From positions 3,879,681 to 3,943,680 of the forward strand of contig NC_064040.1 of assembly GCF_932526225.1 (NCBI RefSeq): a DNA stretch of 64,000 bases. Direction: 5' to 3'. Below, piece by piece: positions 45,726-59,000 of the stretch. The translations under genes and the position numbers were made by a program. Source of the DNA: Nematostella vectensis. Its lineage: Eukaryota > Cnidaria > Anthozoa > Actiniaria > Edwardsiidae. Under the pieces are notes generated by a model. The model searched no databases. It had not been told where the DNA came from and saw only the letters and a program-made list of their open reading frames with translations. Every line of letters begins with the position of its first letter. The stretch's first letter is position 1.

Positions 45726-45889
45726 CAGGCCCGTAGCCAGGATTTTGAGCGGGGGGGGGGGGGGGGGGGGGGGGGACCATTTTCTCTTGGATAGCTCGCC
45801 CTAGCTAGAGCGGACCTTCCAGTCCAGTTGGGTGGTTCTTCCGAACCCCCCGAACCCCCCCCCCCCCCCTCCCCCCGGCTACGGGCCTG
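45726..45889. mobile_element. hAT-like MITE, termini CAGGCCCGTAGCC
   Basis: The left end CAGGCCCGTAGCCAGGATTT is mirrored by GGCTACGGGCCTG at the right. It is flanked by CATGA and CATGT (4 of 5 identical), as expected for a 5 bp duplication. Long G and C runs make the element foldable end to end. Confidence 0.7.
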
Positions 45890-45930
45890 CATGTTCCTAG
45901 TATAGCACAGTGTATAAAAGGCGCTTATTT

Positions 45931-46710
45931 CTTGTTTTGTGATTTTGTCTTTTAAAGAAAGTCTATCAACCACTCCTTCTTTTGTTTACATTTAGAAATA
46001 TTTGCAAGCACGTTAAAACGTCAAAATACAACGTTAGAATACACCACCCACGAATAGAGTCTGATAATTTATTGACGATACTTGATTGGAAATATCCCAG
46101 ATATTAGTTTGAATAGCCGATGAAAATGGATGCTTTGTGTGACTCTATATTGCACCAGAGTGCAAAATGGCTAAGTAATTGGCCTCCTTTCTTGTTTTGT
46201 GATTTTGTCTTTTAAAGAATGTCTATCAACCACTCCTTCTTTTGTTTACATTTAGAAATATTTGCAAGCACGTTAAAACGTCAAAATAAAACGTTAGAAT
46301 ACACCACCCACGAATAGAGTCTGATAATTTATTGACGATACTTGATTGGAAATATCCCAGATATTAGTTTGAATAGCCGATGAAAATGGATGCTTTGTGT
46401 GACTCTATATTGCACCAGAGTGCAAAATGGCGGAGTAATTGGCCTCCTTTCTTGTTTTGTGATTTTGTCTTTTAAAGAATGTCTATCAACCACTCCTTCT
46501 TTTGTTTACATTTAGAAATATTTGCAAGCACGTTAAAACGTCAAAATAAAACGTTAGAATACACCACCCACGAATAGAGTCTGATAATTTATTGACGATA
46601 CTTGATTGGAAATATCCCAGATATTCGTTTGAATAGCCGATGAAAATGGATGCTTTGTGTGACTCTATATTGCACCAGAGTGCAAAATGGCTGAGTAATT
46701 GGCCTCATTG
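45931..46710. repeat. 260 bp tandem repeat, three copies
   Basis: CTTGTTTTGTGATTTTGTCT begins copies at 45931, 46191 and 46451, a period of 260 bp with only a few differences. It ends about 300 bp upstream of the SDR start codon. Confidence 0.95.
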
Positions 46711-47017
46711 CTTCAGGCGCTACTTTTTACACTTGTCTTAATCATTCGCGGGTAAGACTCAAAAATTAAAGCAAAATTAAGTTATAAATCGAGCCGATCA
46801 GCGCTTATACAGCGAACAGTGTTTCTAGATTTATACGCACAGTATGTAGTACTATTGGCATGTTCTATAGCGCCATGCGTGAGTGTAATGATGCGTAAGA
46901 GGTTTATATCTTAACAGTGCACTTAGAGTGATGTATATATATGCAAATTTGGTGGATTTTTTTAGCGCCACCCAACAGATAGGTGGCAATAGTGCGAAAC
47001 ATTCACCGTTAGCTGAC

Positions 47018-50000
47018 ATGGACTGGGAACTGTGTCTATCTGTTACGGCTGCTATTGTCTTGGCATGGCTTTCTTTTCGATTCATAAAGCGGTTTGTTTA
47101 TCCGCAAACCCTCCTGGGTGACTTGCCTAACAGACACGTGCTCATCACAGGCTGTGACTCTGGTTTCGGCCGAGCGGCCGCTATCAAGCTGGATGAGCTG
47201 GGCTTAAGCGTGTTTGCCGGTTGTTTAACTGAGTCAGGGGCCTCAAAGCTTGCAAGGCAATGTAGCGACAGACTGCAAACTCTTATTCTAGATGTGACCA
47301 ATCCAGACGATATCAAAAAAGCACACGAGCAAGTAAAACAACACCTGCCGCAGCATACAGGTTAGACACACGCTATTCACATAATCAACTCATTTTTGGA
47401 GTTGTGTCTAAATTGAAACCTTTTTAACAAGCACTAATGTAAACCAAACACAAATTCATTGAATTTCTTATCGGCTCATTAATTTCGTTCACCGTTTGGC
47501 ATATTGAGAAAGGTATTTAGGTTACACTAAAGAGAATATATCGTTTTTTTTCTAAACATTTAAAGCACTTTTGCCTAACAGTAAATATTATCTGTTTTCT
47601 CCCCATTGCGAGTCTTAAGAATACGCCCGCTTAGCACCACCCTTATTTGCTAATATTATATTTATATAATACAAACAGAAAGACGAACCGATGTTATCAC
47701 TTACTCGATGGTTATGTCTTTTATTTCTCTTCACGGATGATGGATTTATTATCATCTCAGTATTGGTTTTGCTATTATTATGGGGGGGACCTTGGAATTT
47801 CATAGACACCGAAATACGGTTCGCGTAGATTAATAATTGCTAATTATTACGTCGAGACCACTTCGCGTAGGTTAATAATTAGCAATTATTTATCTACGTC
47901 GGGACCACTTCGCGTAGATAAATAATTGGCAATTACTAATCTACGTCGGGACCACTTCGCGTAGATAAATAATTAGCAGTGGTTAGCAATCATTAATCTG
48001 CTGTCTATCGACAGCAGCGGGACTTTGGAATTTCATAGACACCGAAACACGTTTCGCGTAGATTAATAATTAGCAATCATTAATCCGCTGTCTATCGACA
48101 CTCCGTAGGGTAGCGGGACCGGGGCCACATGTTATGCCGAAGGCATACGCGCGCATAGAAACGAGTAGGAACCTTGCAATTAGACCCCCGTCTGTCCTGT
48201 AGTATATATATATGCATAGCATTCGAAGGATGAAGTGCGGAAAAGATTACTGCAGGTGGCTAAAGGTCGACCATGCAAACACGTGTGGCCAGAGGTGCAT
48301 GGACACCTACTGCAAGGTGCACCTCTAAAGGCTCCGCGCGGTGACATGTGGGAACCTTGCAATTAGACCCCCGTCTGTCCTGTAGTATACACACGCACAT
48401 ACACATGTGCATAGCATTGGGTTGGACCGCCACCCTACGGAGCGCGGAATTACCGTTTTTCGACCGTAAATTCAAAGCCGCTGGCGTGGCGTTTAAACCT
48501 GAGCTTTACTCGAGCACCTCGCTCCCGAACTCCTCGCGAATTTCTCGCAGTCTCTTTTTCATCTTTTCGCGTGTCTCCAGGGAGGGCCCTTTCTTGCTTT
48601 TTTTCATGCTGCGCATACGCGATGCGAGGCCGTGTCGAGCTCTGATAGCGGCCTTGAGCGCGTAGTACCTCTCTTGTTCCCGAAGTATTAGCCGAAACTC
48701 TTCGTCTGAGATATGCCCGTCTTGCAGAGCCTTAGAGACCAGCTCGCTGACCGAGTTTTTCTTACTCTCCGCTAAAACCATCGTGTCTTCGTGTTTAGCA
48801 ACCTTGCTCGTAAGGCCCCTAGAGACTACCCCTGCGCCTGCGCCCAAGACTCCGACCAGCCCAGCGACCCCTGCCAGCGGACCGCCGATCAGAACCCCTA
48901 TCCCACTCAAAGAGACCCCTACCCCGGCGCTGGAAAGCGCCTCTGCAGCGATGACGGATGCCACAGACACAGCATGGGTAACGGCAAAGGCGCGCTTATA
49001 CTTCTTACGCACCTGCCATGATGCGTTATCTCGTTGTCTAGAACCGCCTGAGTGTCACATATTTTCTGGAGTCGGAAGCTTTGCACGTCGCCGCCGACGC
49101 TTGCCGGAGCGGCAGGCGTCATGTGCGTACCCTTCGGGGGACAAACACTGGGAAGCGAGGGGTATATGGCACCACTGCTAACGTCGCTGTTTGCCATGTC
49201 TGTTACGTCGGAGCTAGGTTAGCTCTAATACGAGGCGAACGGGCTTTCCCTTAAAGTCCACCCGTCTACCGTAGTTATCCCTTATCCATATTTGGATACT
49301 CGAGACAAACTCAGAGGAAGATGCTGCGATACAAACGGGGGCGTCGGGTCCATAGACGACTTCCTCGTGCGGTCTCCCGCGGGTTTCTAGGCAAGCGAGA
49401 ACGTTTGAAGGCTCGCCTAAGGAGAGGCATTGCGTGCGATCTACGATATCGCAGCAGATGTAGAGGGCCTCTATTTTCGGCAAAGCCACCTTAATGGGGG
49501 TCCCCCCAAGGGCAGTGCGAGGCCCCGCTCCCCCAACTGATTGTCTTCAGCCTCTAGGCCAAATAGTGCGCAAAGCTCGGCATTCAGGAACGCAACGCCA
49601 TTGGACATAAGCGCGATATTCCCGGTAAGGGGATCCAGCTTCGCGGTCAGAATCTTGCTTTCAGCGCGGTTGATCGTCTCCACGATGGACTCGGCTGTGT
49701 GGTGCCCGGCTGGCAGGGTAGCGATGGGCGGGAGGGCGGCTATAGTCGTTATCTGATGCTCCCGCTCGAGATTATACCAGCTGTTAAACAGCGATCAGTG
49801 CCGGAGCGCCACGAAGCGTGGGCGCCTTATCGGCCGCTCGAAGTAGAGCGTCTGTTCGCCTTTGGTGAGCACAGTATGTAGGACCACCATTGTGTTGAAC
49901 ACAGCCCGCCTTCGTGTTTAATAGGACTGAGCATGGATTGGGAAGGCTGGCGGATGCTGAACAAGGAGGCGAAAGGGGTGGAAGAGACGAAGAAGGCGGC

Positions 50001-53000
50001 AACTGCGGCGGGAGCCTTTATAGCCGAACATATCAAACACGCTATAGCCGAACAAGTCAAACGCGCAAAACCCGGTTTCCCTAGGTCTCTTACCCTCAGG
50101 CAAAAGCTGCTCTACGCCGTGCCCGCGACCCCCGTGGAGAGCACGGCCTCAGACATCACCCCACTACTTACGCAGCTAGAGATACACGTGGCTGAGGACA
50201 AATCATTCACGACTAGGGTCCGAGACATATTCAAAGAGACAGTAGTCACGCACAAGTCCGCCAAGGAGTCCCGCCGGTGGCTATCGGAGCCTTCCTATGG
50301 GTACTGGCCACAGCAAGTCAACTTTGCGATCTGGTGCGCAACCGCCGGATGCGGGGTGTCCCTAACCGACCCAGCTTTCGCCACGCTCCCCTCTGTCATC
50401 AGGGGATTTGTAAGGTTTCACGTCTACTTTACCACGCGGAGGATACTCTACGAGCTCGGCGCCCCCCTGCCTGGCGACAGCCTGTTCACGCAAAAAGATA
50501 ACCCCTACAAGAAAGCCGCTTTCGAGCGTCTATGAATAGAGTTCGGTCTGCCGCGTAAGCCGGACTTCCGATGGAAAGGCGGGCGGAACCACGGGCTAGG
50601 CGATGTGTTTGTGTTCTACCCGGGGGAGGGGTATCGCAACGTGCACGTGATCCTTGGCTACGACACGGCGGTGGACGAGTACCCGAGCCACCTCAATCTG
50701 TTTAGCGACGAAGGTGGGACGTACAATATGGGAAAGCAGGTGGGTTTCATACGCAACGACGACCACTGGGGCGTGCAATATAGCTGGTTTGCGCCTCCCA
50801 AAGGTGAGGGGCTGACAAAGGCAGGGCTAGTAAGTCTCGATCGCTCGGTCGAGGCGTTCGTCTACGCAGTGCTTGGCGCGCAGGTAAACGTCCGTTCCTC
50901 CATCGCGGGGGCCGGTGGGCCGGCCATGGAGGCGCAGGCGGAGTTCACGAAGCTGCTTGAAGACGCGATCATAGAAAACGACATCGCTCAAAGCGTGCAA
51001 AGGTACCAGTTAGCCGTGCAGGAGGCCAAGGTGAGACTGATTCTTGCGGTCGCACCAGGAGTGTGGCTGATGCCGAGCGGTCTGGTAATAAACACGCAAA
51101 GCGTCGTGGGCTACAACAATAAACTGCAGAAAGCCACAGACTCCATGACGCTCGGCGCAAACGCGATCAACACCGAGACAAAGCCAGTCGGTGCTCATAA
51201 CAAGGCCGGTGGGCATTCTAGGGTGCAACACGTGACTGACCCGAGGGTCAACCGCGTGCCGTTCCGGCGGCGAAGCAAGGCTTTTGCACCTGCGGAAGTG
51301 CACGCAGAGGGCGCGGTGCCTGCCCCCTCTCCACGTACGCATGCTGCGCATAGCATGACTGCCGCCGGGACGGCAAGCGCACCCGGACCGGGCGAAAAAA
51401 GTGACCACACCGCCCTCAAGGCGGGGTTGTCGGCACTCGCGGTGGCCGCGGCGTATTACTTGTTCCGATGATTGCTTTGCATTCGAACCAAGAACGCGGC
51501 TACGGCTAGAATGAGCAGCCACGCATTCTCGCCAAGGAATTTCACCGCTTCTCCTACAGCCTTAAACACGAAGTTCGCGATGCTGCCTACTAGCCCAGGG
51601 AGAAGCTCGCCTAGCTTTTTCCCGATAGCCTTAAGCCCGTTACCGACCCCTCTGGCCACGGAGGAGAGCGACTTGCCAAGCGACGTCACAATGGCCGCGA
51701 TCGTCGTCGCTACGGCCAACCCGATAGCGGTGACGGTAAAGCCGTACTTTTTGAAGATGGCTTTGATGCGATCTCTTAGCGGCTTTTGGTTCTCGAGCTC
51801 TCGGTTTTCGCGTTCTAGTTCGTTAATCTCGGATAGCCTCTCCTCGTTGCGCTCACGGGCCTCTTGGCGGCGACTCTCTGACGTGTTAGGGTCGTCGATG
51901 GTCTCCCTGTCTGTGGCTACCATCCCTTGCAGCTCTTGGACTCGTTCTGTGTTCTCCTGGATGACCGCGTCTATCTCTGCCACGGACCGCATCGCCAGCT
52001 TGAAGCCTTTCAGCTTTGCAACGTCCTGTCGAACGCACCCGTTCTCATTGAACAGCTGTCTTGGTTTAGCCCAACCTCCTTTGTCGAGGTTGCGAAGCGA
52101 TACGTGATAGGAATGTCAGTCAGCGATAAACTTGACTCCCAACGAACACCCAGAGCTCCTCTGGGGTTGAAAGCCGAGAGAACTGTTCACTGGGTCACCG
52201 TGCCTGGTTCCTTGAGGGTCGGTTTCGATCTCTCCATCTCAGGCCAAGCAAATAATACCGTCGTGAACAACGTCGGCCGAAATCTCGTGAGCCGCCTGAA
52301 AATCACGTTTGAAGGAGAAACGCTCCAGGACACCAACCGCTACGATGTCTTCAAGACGTATGAGGAGCTTTACCTGTCCAAGGTCGAGAGAGAGGACCAC
52401 CTGAAGCAGGGCATCAAGTCAGAAAACATGCGCAAGCTTCGCTCCAAGGCTGGCGATAAAACGACTAGTAACGCCAAGGAGAACGCTCTAAACGCCGCCC
52501 ACGGGGCGAAGTACACCATCCCGCTAGACCATTCTCTGCTGACGGACCACGGCGTATTGTACCCAAGGGCGCTCTCCGAGGCGCTGATCTTCGAGATCAC
52601 GCTCGCAACGGTTGACCAGGTAGTAGTCGGAAGCGATGCTACCAAATTATCCTACGGCATCAAAAATCTAGAGCTAGAATACGAAAGCCTGAGGGACGAC
52701 AACCTCGCCCGGTCTGCAGCCGCCGCCTACCAAAACGGCACAACGTTTTTCTACGAGCAAGTGAACCTCCACAAGACCTTCGTGATTAGCAAAGGGACGG
52801 ACAGCATAATCAACGAGAGTGTCAACCTGCCGCGAAGGTCTATGAGTGGTCTGTTGCTCCTCTTTGTGGAGCCATACACGGCAGGGGATCGCGACTCTGA
52901 AAAGTTCGTGTACCCCGACATCAAGAGCGTCCGCGTTACAATCGACGGCATGCCAAACAAGGTCTTCAGCCAGGGACTACGCCCCACGGATTTCTGGAGG

Positions 53001-56000
53001 GAGGCGAAAAGGCGGTTCGTCCGCCCCTCCCCTGGGGGGGGGGGGGGGAGGCACAGCTGCCGTTCCGGCGCGCCTGCCGTCCCGGCAGTCAACCCCGAGT
53101 CGTTCTATGGCGATAACAAGTTTGCTCTGTGGATCGAACCTTCGAACGACGGACGATACGGACGGACGCAAGCGCGGTATGGACCCGAAAAACATCCCAT
53201 TTAACGCTCTCATCGTGGGCCCGACGTCGTGCGGGAAGACCCGATTCATAGTGAACCGGCTGCGTGGCCCTTTCCGGGGCAAGTTTGACTACATCGTACT
53301 CGTGTGCCCTAACTTTGTCTACAACAAAACATACGACGGCTTCGGCGAGGGCGACAATCGTCTGTTTGTCGTCACACCTGAGGCGGGTCAGATCGACATA
53401 CTGCTGAGGTTTGTCTCCGCTGTCTTCGAAGGCACTAATACGCTAATCACACTCGACGACTGTGCGGCCTCAAAAGACGGGAAGAGGCGCTCTGACCAGC
53501 TCGTTAACTTGGCGTTCAGCGCGCGACAGTGGGTATTAGCGTGTGGGTGATCACGCAGCAGCTCACCAGCATCACGAAGCCGTTCAGTGAGAACATCGCG
53601 GCCTTGGTGGTCTTCTATACGCCGAGCAAGGCGGACATGAAGGCTATCCTGCATGACTACGGCGCGGAGCTCTCAGAAGAGAAGATGAAAGAGTACATGA
53701 AGGCCCTCAAGACGAAAAAGTTCTCGAAGTTAGAGTTTTGCTTGCGTCACCCTTATACCATCGCCCTAGTTGAAGGGTAAGCGCAGTAAACCATACGTAT
53801 ACGCATCGATCACACCGCCCTCAAGGCACGTGAATATAAATATATACACACGTGTTGCACCCTAGGGTGCATGATGAGCGACGAATACTTTGAGAGTCTC
53901 CTTGAGGGGGGCACCGCCGGCCTCCCGGCCGTCGAGTCGTTGGGCTGCTCGACGCAGCCTGCCGGAACGGCAACCGGAGGTGAGCAAACTGAGCAGACGT
54001 GAGGGAGAAACTCGCGATTCTCGTAGCCTCGGGGAAGTCGAGAGAAATGGTAGGCAAGTCCCTGACTCACGACGACGTCAAACGCATGAGCGCCGAGGAG
54101 GTGAGGAAGTACGAGAAGCGATACGAGGCCGCTCTAGCCAGCCAGACTACAGACGCCCTGGCAAACAGCTTTCTGAAGCTTACGACCAAGCTAGTAGGCA
54201 TGGAGCTGCCGATAGACAGTGTGGTCGATCTTCACAATGACCTAGTGTCCGACTACATCATCAACAACGAGCTCCGCACATTGTGCGGAAGCCTGTCTCT
54301 ACGCTGCGGTCGTTTGATGGCTTTAGCCGTCGGGCGTTACACGTAGCACGCCATGTGAACACCGCCGAAACGGCAAGCGCTGACACGCGGTGTCAACACG
54401 AGGTAGCAGTCGCGGACTCACCAGTGATTTGCCTGCAAACGCACACTGGCGAGTCTGCCTTTCATTTGAAAGCTTGCCACTTTTTCAGCAACCAAGTAGT
54501 TGCATCACAAATGGAGGAACCTCAAGGAAGTACTAGTGCTCAGCCTGCCGGAACGGCAAACGGGTCAGCGGAAGCTGATGATGATGAGCATCATCAAAAC
54601 ACTGCTCATGGACCTGCACGTACGCCTTCGGCGTTAGTGAAGAGAATCACGAGCCCCGAACCACCCGCGACCCGACCTAAACACCCTGGACGAGTCGAAG
54701 CTGGAAGGCGCTTGGCAAAGTGGAACCGACTTAACAGAGCGAAGAAAAAAGCTGTGCAACACGTTGAGTCACCGGTCGCTAGCGAGTCGCAGGGACGCGA
54801 GGGCTTGCGCCCGCGCGCCGAAGGCATTCACACACCAGTCCCGGAAAGCAACTCCGCTTGGTCGGCCAGCTCGGTTATCGGGGTCGCTGGTCTTCTAGTG
54901 TCATTGATCGGCCTCTACACACGTAGGCGAGAGCTAGCTGCCGCGTTCACTCGTACACCAGCTGTTAAACAGCGAGCTACCGATCCACTTGCTACCGAAG
55001 GTACCGACGACGTGGCTCCGCCCGCAAGGCCGGCGCTGGCGGCCGCACAGCAGATCAAGGATCGACCGCTTGCCGTTCCGGCGACAGCGCTTCGCGCTCC
55101 CGTACAATGCAAATCTCGACTGTTAGCCATGGAGTAAGCAGACATTTAAACACGAGAGCCCGACCAATATCCGCACGTCCGTGCATCGCAATGTCGACGA
55201 CGCAGCAAAGCAAGATTACAAAGACCATCACCGACGCCGCAGTCATAATCATAACGGCCACGTAGCCGGTATCAGCTGGGTTGGGCGCAAGGTCTTGTTC
55301 GAACACTTCACCCCTCCGCGAACGCCATGAACTACGCAAAAATGACTGCCGCTGTTGCGGGTGCTGTCGCTTTGAAGGGTTACCTTGAGGACCAGAAGAT
55401 TCTGCCCATGTAGTGCTGTGGCACACTACTACACGTGTAGGCCACGTATTAGACTCGTGTTCACGTTCACACACCACGTGAAACGTACACACTACTCGAT
55501 GGCCGCCATCGCAATTTTGGTTGGCGGCGCCGTCCTAAACGCGACTGCATTCGTTGGTGGCAATAACCTCGCAAAGTTCCTGTCGAACGATGAGAGCCCT
55601 GCTTTAGCTGAGAAGGAGAGGCACGACAAGGTCCTCGAGAAATACCAACGAGACTATGGACGCTACCAACAGCGGCGACAAAAAATCCTCGATTGGCAAG
55701 CGCAAAGTCGCGAGAGAGGGGCCCTCGCAAAGCAAAACTTCACCGACACTAACTACGCGCTCAAACTCTACAACCAGACCCGGCCAAAACAATCCCTGGA
55801 GTCGATGCGGGCTCCTGAGCTGGCCGACTACTACACAGCCAGCCGCTTGCTGTGATGCAGCCGCCGTTCCGGCGCTGCATCTAGGCGGCCTTTTTCCATA
55901 CTGCGCGTATACGTATACGTATACGTATACGTATACGTATACGTATACGTATAAGATGATTGCAGACCAGTTGTGGAGTGCTATGCACGAGGTAGCAGCC

Positions 56001-59000
56001 GCTGCTAAGCAAGTGACACCGAAGGTGTCGTCGATGGGTGGGTTATGTAGCTTTGGTGACATTGCTAACTGAAGCCTCGAGTTGTGGCGCGCAGACTGGG
56101 AGTGCGTTAAAAGATTCGCCAATGTCGTTCTCCGAGGGCCTACCGACCTCAGAAAAACCACCTCGGCACTACCCGAGCAGACGGCAACCGCCTGTTGGAG
56201 ACTGATACTCCTGTTGCAGTACATTACCGACACGTAATGGCGGCGAAGCGCATGTCCGTCGAAGAACTCGATGCGTTCCTTCGTCCTATATACTACGCCA
56301 GAGGTGGCTTTCAGGGAGTGACCGCTCTGCATGCGAAACTTCCCAAGGGCTCAGCCTCAATAGATCGAGTGCGCAAGTGGGTAAGCTCGCAGCCCGTCGG
56401 GGGCTACACGCAGACACCCCCTCCTCCGACTACCTACGCCCACTTCTCGGAGCAGATACCAAACCGTATCCACCAGTCGGACCTGCCAACCGACCGCGGG
56501 TACAAGTATGCCCTGACTGCCGTTGACGTTGCTTCACGATATAAAGCCGCCAGCCCACTGAGGACTAAGAGCGCGGCCGTCGTCTCCCGCGAACTCGCTG
56601 ACATCTATGCAGAGGGACCTCTCACATGGCCTAAAGTCCTCATGGTTGATGACGGCACGGAGTTCAAGGGTGCTACCACAAAGCTCCTAACAGACCACGG
56701 GGTGGAGGTCCGACGGGCTGAGCCAGGGCACCACAGGAGCCAAGCTTTCGCCGAGTCTTTCCATCGCTGGCTGGCACAGCGCCTATTTCGTTCGCAGTAC
56801 TCGAAGGAGCTTGCATCCGGCGAGACAAACCGCGAGTGGGTTACTGCTTTGCCAATCGTCATCTCGGACATAAACGCAACGAAGACTCGCATGACTGGCT
56901 TTGCGCCTGAAGACGCCATAAATCTGAGGCGCGTGCCTCTCAAAGCCGAAAAGCCCCCTTTAGAGGCCCCCTTAGATGTCGGAACGGAGATGTACATCGC
57001 CGTAAACGAGGAAGACCTCCAGGAAAGGGCCGACGGCGAGCGACGGACCCGTGGTGGACAAGCAAGGCATACCCAATACTAAAGAGGGTTATGGCGCCCG
57101 CACAGCCAGATCCTCGTGTTTCTGGGGATCGCCCTGTTTATAAAGCGAATGAGCACCTCTCGCACTTTTGCCTCGCGCGTTTATGTGGCGGCACTGGTAG
57201 CGCGAAGCGCTGTTTTCTCCTGACATAACGAACGAAGCTCCCCCTCAGCCTCGAAGTCTAGACCGTGGACGCTCGTGATCGCAGGTGGTTCGGTCGGAAG
57301 CTCCGCCCAGGCGTGGTTGTTGTGGCAAGGGATAGTGACCCTCGCCTTAGTCTTGTACTTCCCCGAGTCCCACATAACGTTGCCCAGGGCGTCCACGGCT
57401 ACTAGCTTTACTTTGAGCTTCTTTTCCATCTCAAAGAGGTCTTCTTTGGTGCATCCCGTAGTAGCCAGCTTCTTGTCAAATCGTTCGAGGATCCTGCCTC
57501 GTGTCTTGGTTAGAACGAGGGAGCGCGAGGAGCCACGATTCCTCAAGAAGTCGACAACATAACTCACAACACAGTTAGCGAAGGTGGCACCCCCCTCTCG
57601 CTCAAACATTGGCCCAGGCTTACCATTTTGTTCAGGTAAAGGGCGAAGCTCGTATCTCACGTAGACGAGGTACTCTCGTCCTTTCTCCCAAGTACCCGCA
57701 TCGATGCCTTCCAGGGCGCCGACTGCGATTCGGTCTCCTCTTTTGACTTATGACCCACCAATCTTGTGCTCCGAGCGCCCTTCCTCCTCTGTGATTGGCA
57801 CCAATGGCTCTGCGGGGGCATTACCAACGACCGTAAAGAGTCTGTAACGCCGGTCGGGGTCTACCATCTCAAACACCGGTGGCAACACTGCGTTTGCCCG
57901 CAGAGACTCTCGCTCGTGCGAGACCCAAAACACCGAGCCATCGTCATTAATATCAGGCCCCCGCATGACCGGCTTTAGAGCAATGGCACCTGCTCCACCA
58001 AGGTCTTGTATCTCCTGGTAAATACCGGCGCTTATGTTTTGGCCCCGAAGAGTGGCATCCACGCTTGGGAAACTAAGATGGGCGCCGCCGACGAAGAGAG
58101 AATAGTACTTCTCGGGGTCTAAGCCCTCTGAGCCCTTTTGCCGCCGTTTCGGCAGCAAAGGGTCGAACTCGCGCCAGACTTCCTCTGGCCGCGAGCTCGC
58201 CGGCATGAGCGGCCTAGCAGCTTGCGCTTGGCATCCTCGGGGATGCCCTCGTCCAGGATGTTCTGGACCAGCCCTGCCAGTGCGGCGGGCGCCTCTTTGT
58301 CAGGCATGCTGTTTAGAATCTCCTCTATGTAAGCGTCCATGTTTGGGTATGCCTTGTGCCACCCAGTCTCTAATTGCCCGTATCGCAGCCCTGCGGTACC
58401 AGACAGGACGGGTATTTGGGTATGCCTTGTGCCACCCAGTCTCTAATTGCCCGTATCGCAGCAGGCGGGAAGGGTGTTTGGGTATGCCTTGTGCCACCCA
58501 GTCTCTAACTGCCCGTATCGCAGCCGGCGGGACGGGTATTTGGGTATGCCTTGTGCCACCCAGTCCCGCCGGCTACGATATCAGACAGGACGAGTGCGAA
58601 CCATTCCCGAGCGCGCCTCTCGGTGCCGCGCATCCTCTGCCCTAAACGATTCGCTCGGCAGGGGCGGCACAACCGCGTCTCCGACTGCGTCCCTATGCCG
58701 CAGATCCTGCACGGCACGGGGAGGGGGCTGCCCTTACGGAGCCTTTGGAGGTGCACCTTGCAGTAGGTGTTCATGCACCTCTGGCCACACGTGTTTGCAT
58801 GGCCGACCTTTAGCCACCTGCAGTAATGTTTTCCGCACTTCATCCTTCGAATGCTATGCACATGTGTATATATACGTACGTATATGTATATACTACAGGA
58901 CAGACGGGGGTCTAATTGCAAGGTTTCCACTCGTTTCTATGCGGGCGCGTATGCCTTCGGCATAACATGTGGCCCCGGTCCCGCCACCCTACGGAGTGTC

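Noticed and set aside
50533-50535. In-frame TGA in a Polinton gene as selenocysteine or readthrough
   Set aside because: No SECIS nearby, and neighbouring genes show independent frameshifts and a TAA, so decay is the simpler reading.
55905-55957. Origin of replication at the ACGTAT cruciform
   Set aside because: A simple microsatellite explains it; nothing else points to an origin, and Polinton replication is expected to start at the termini.
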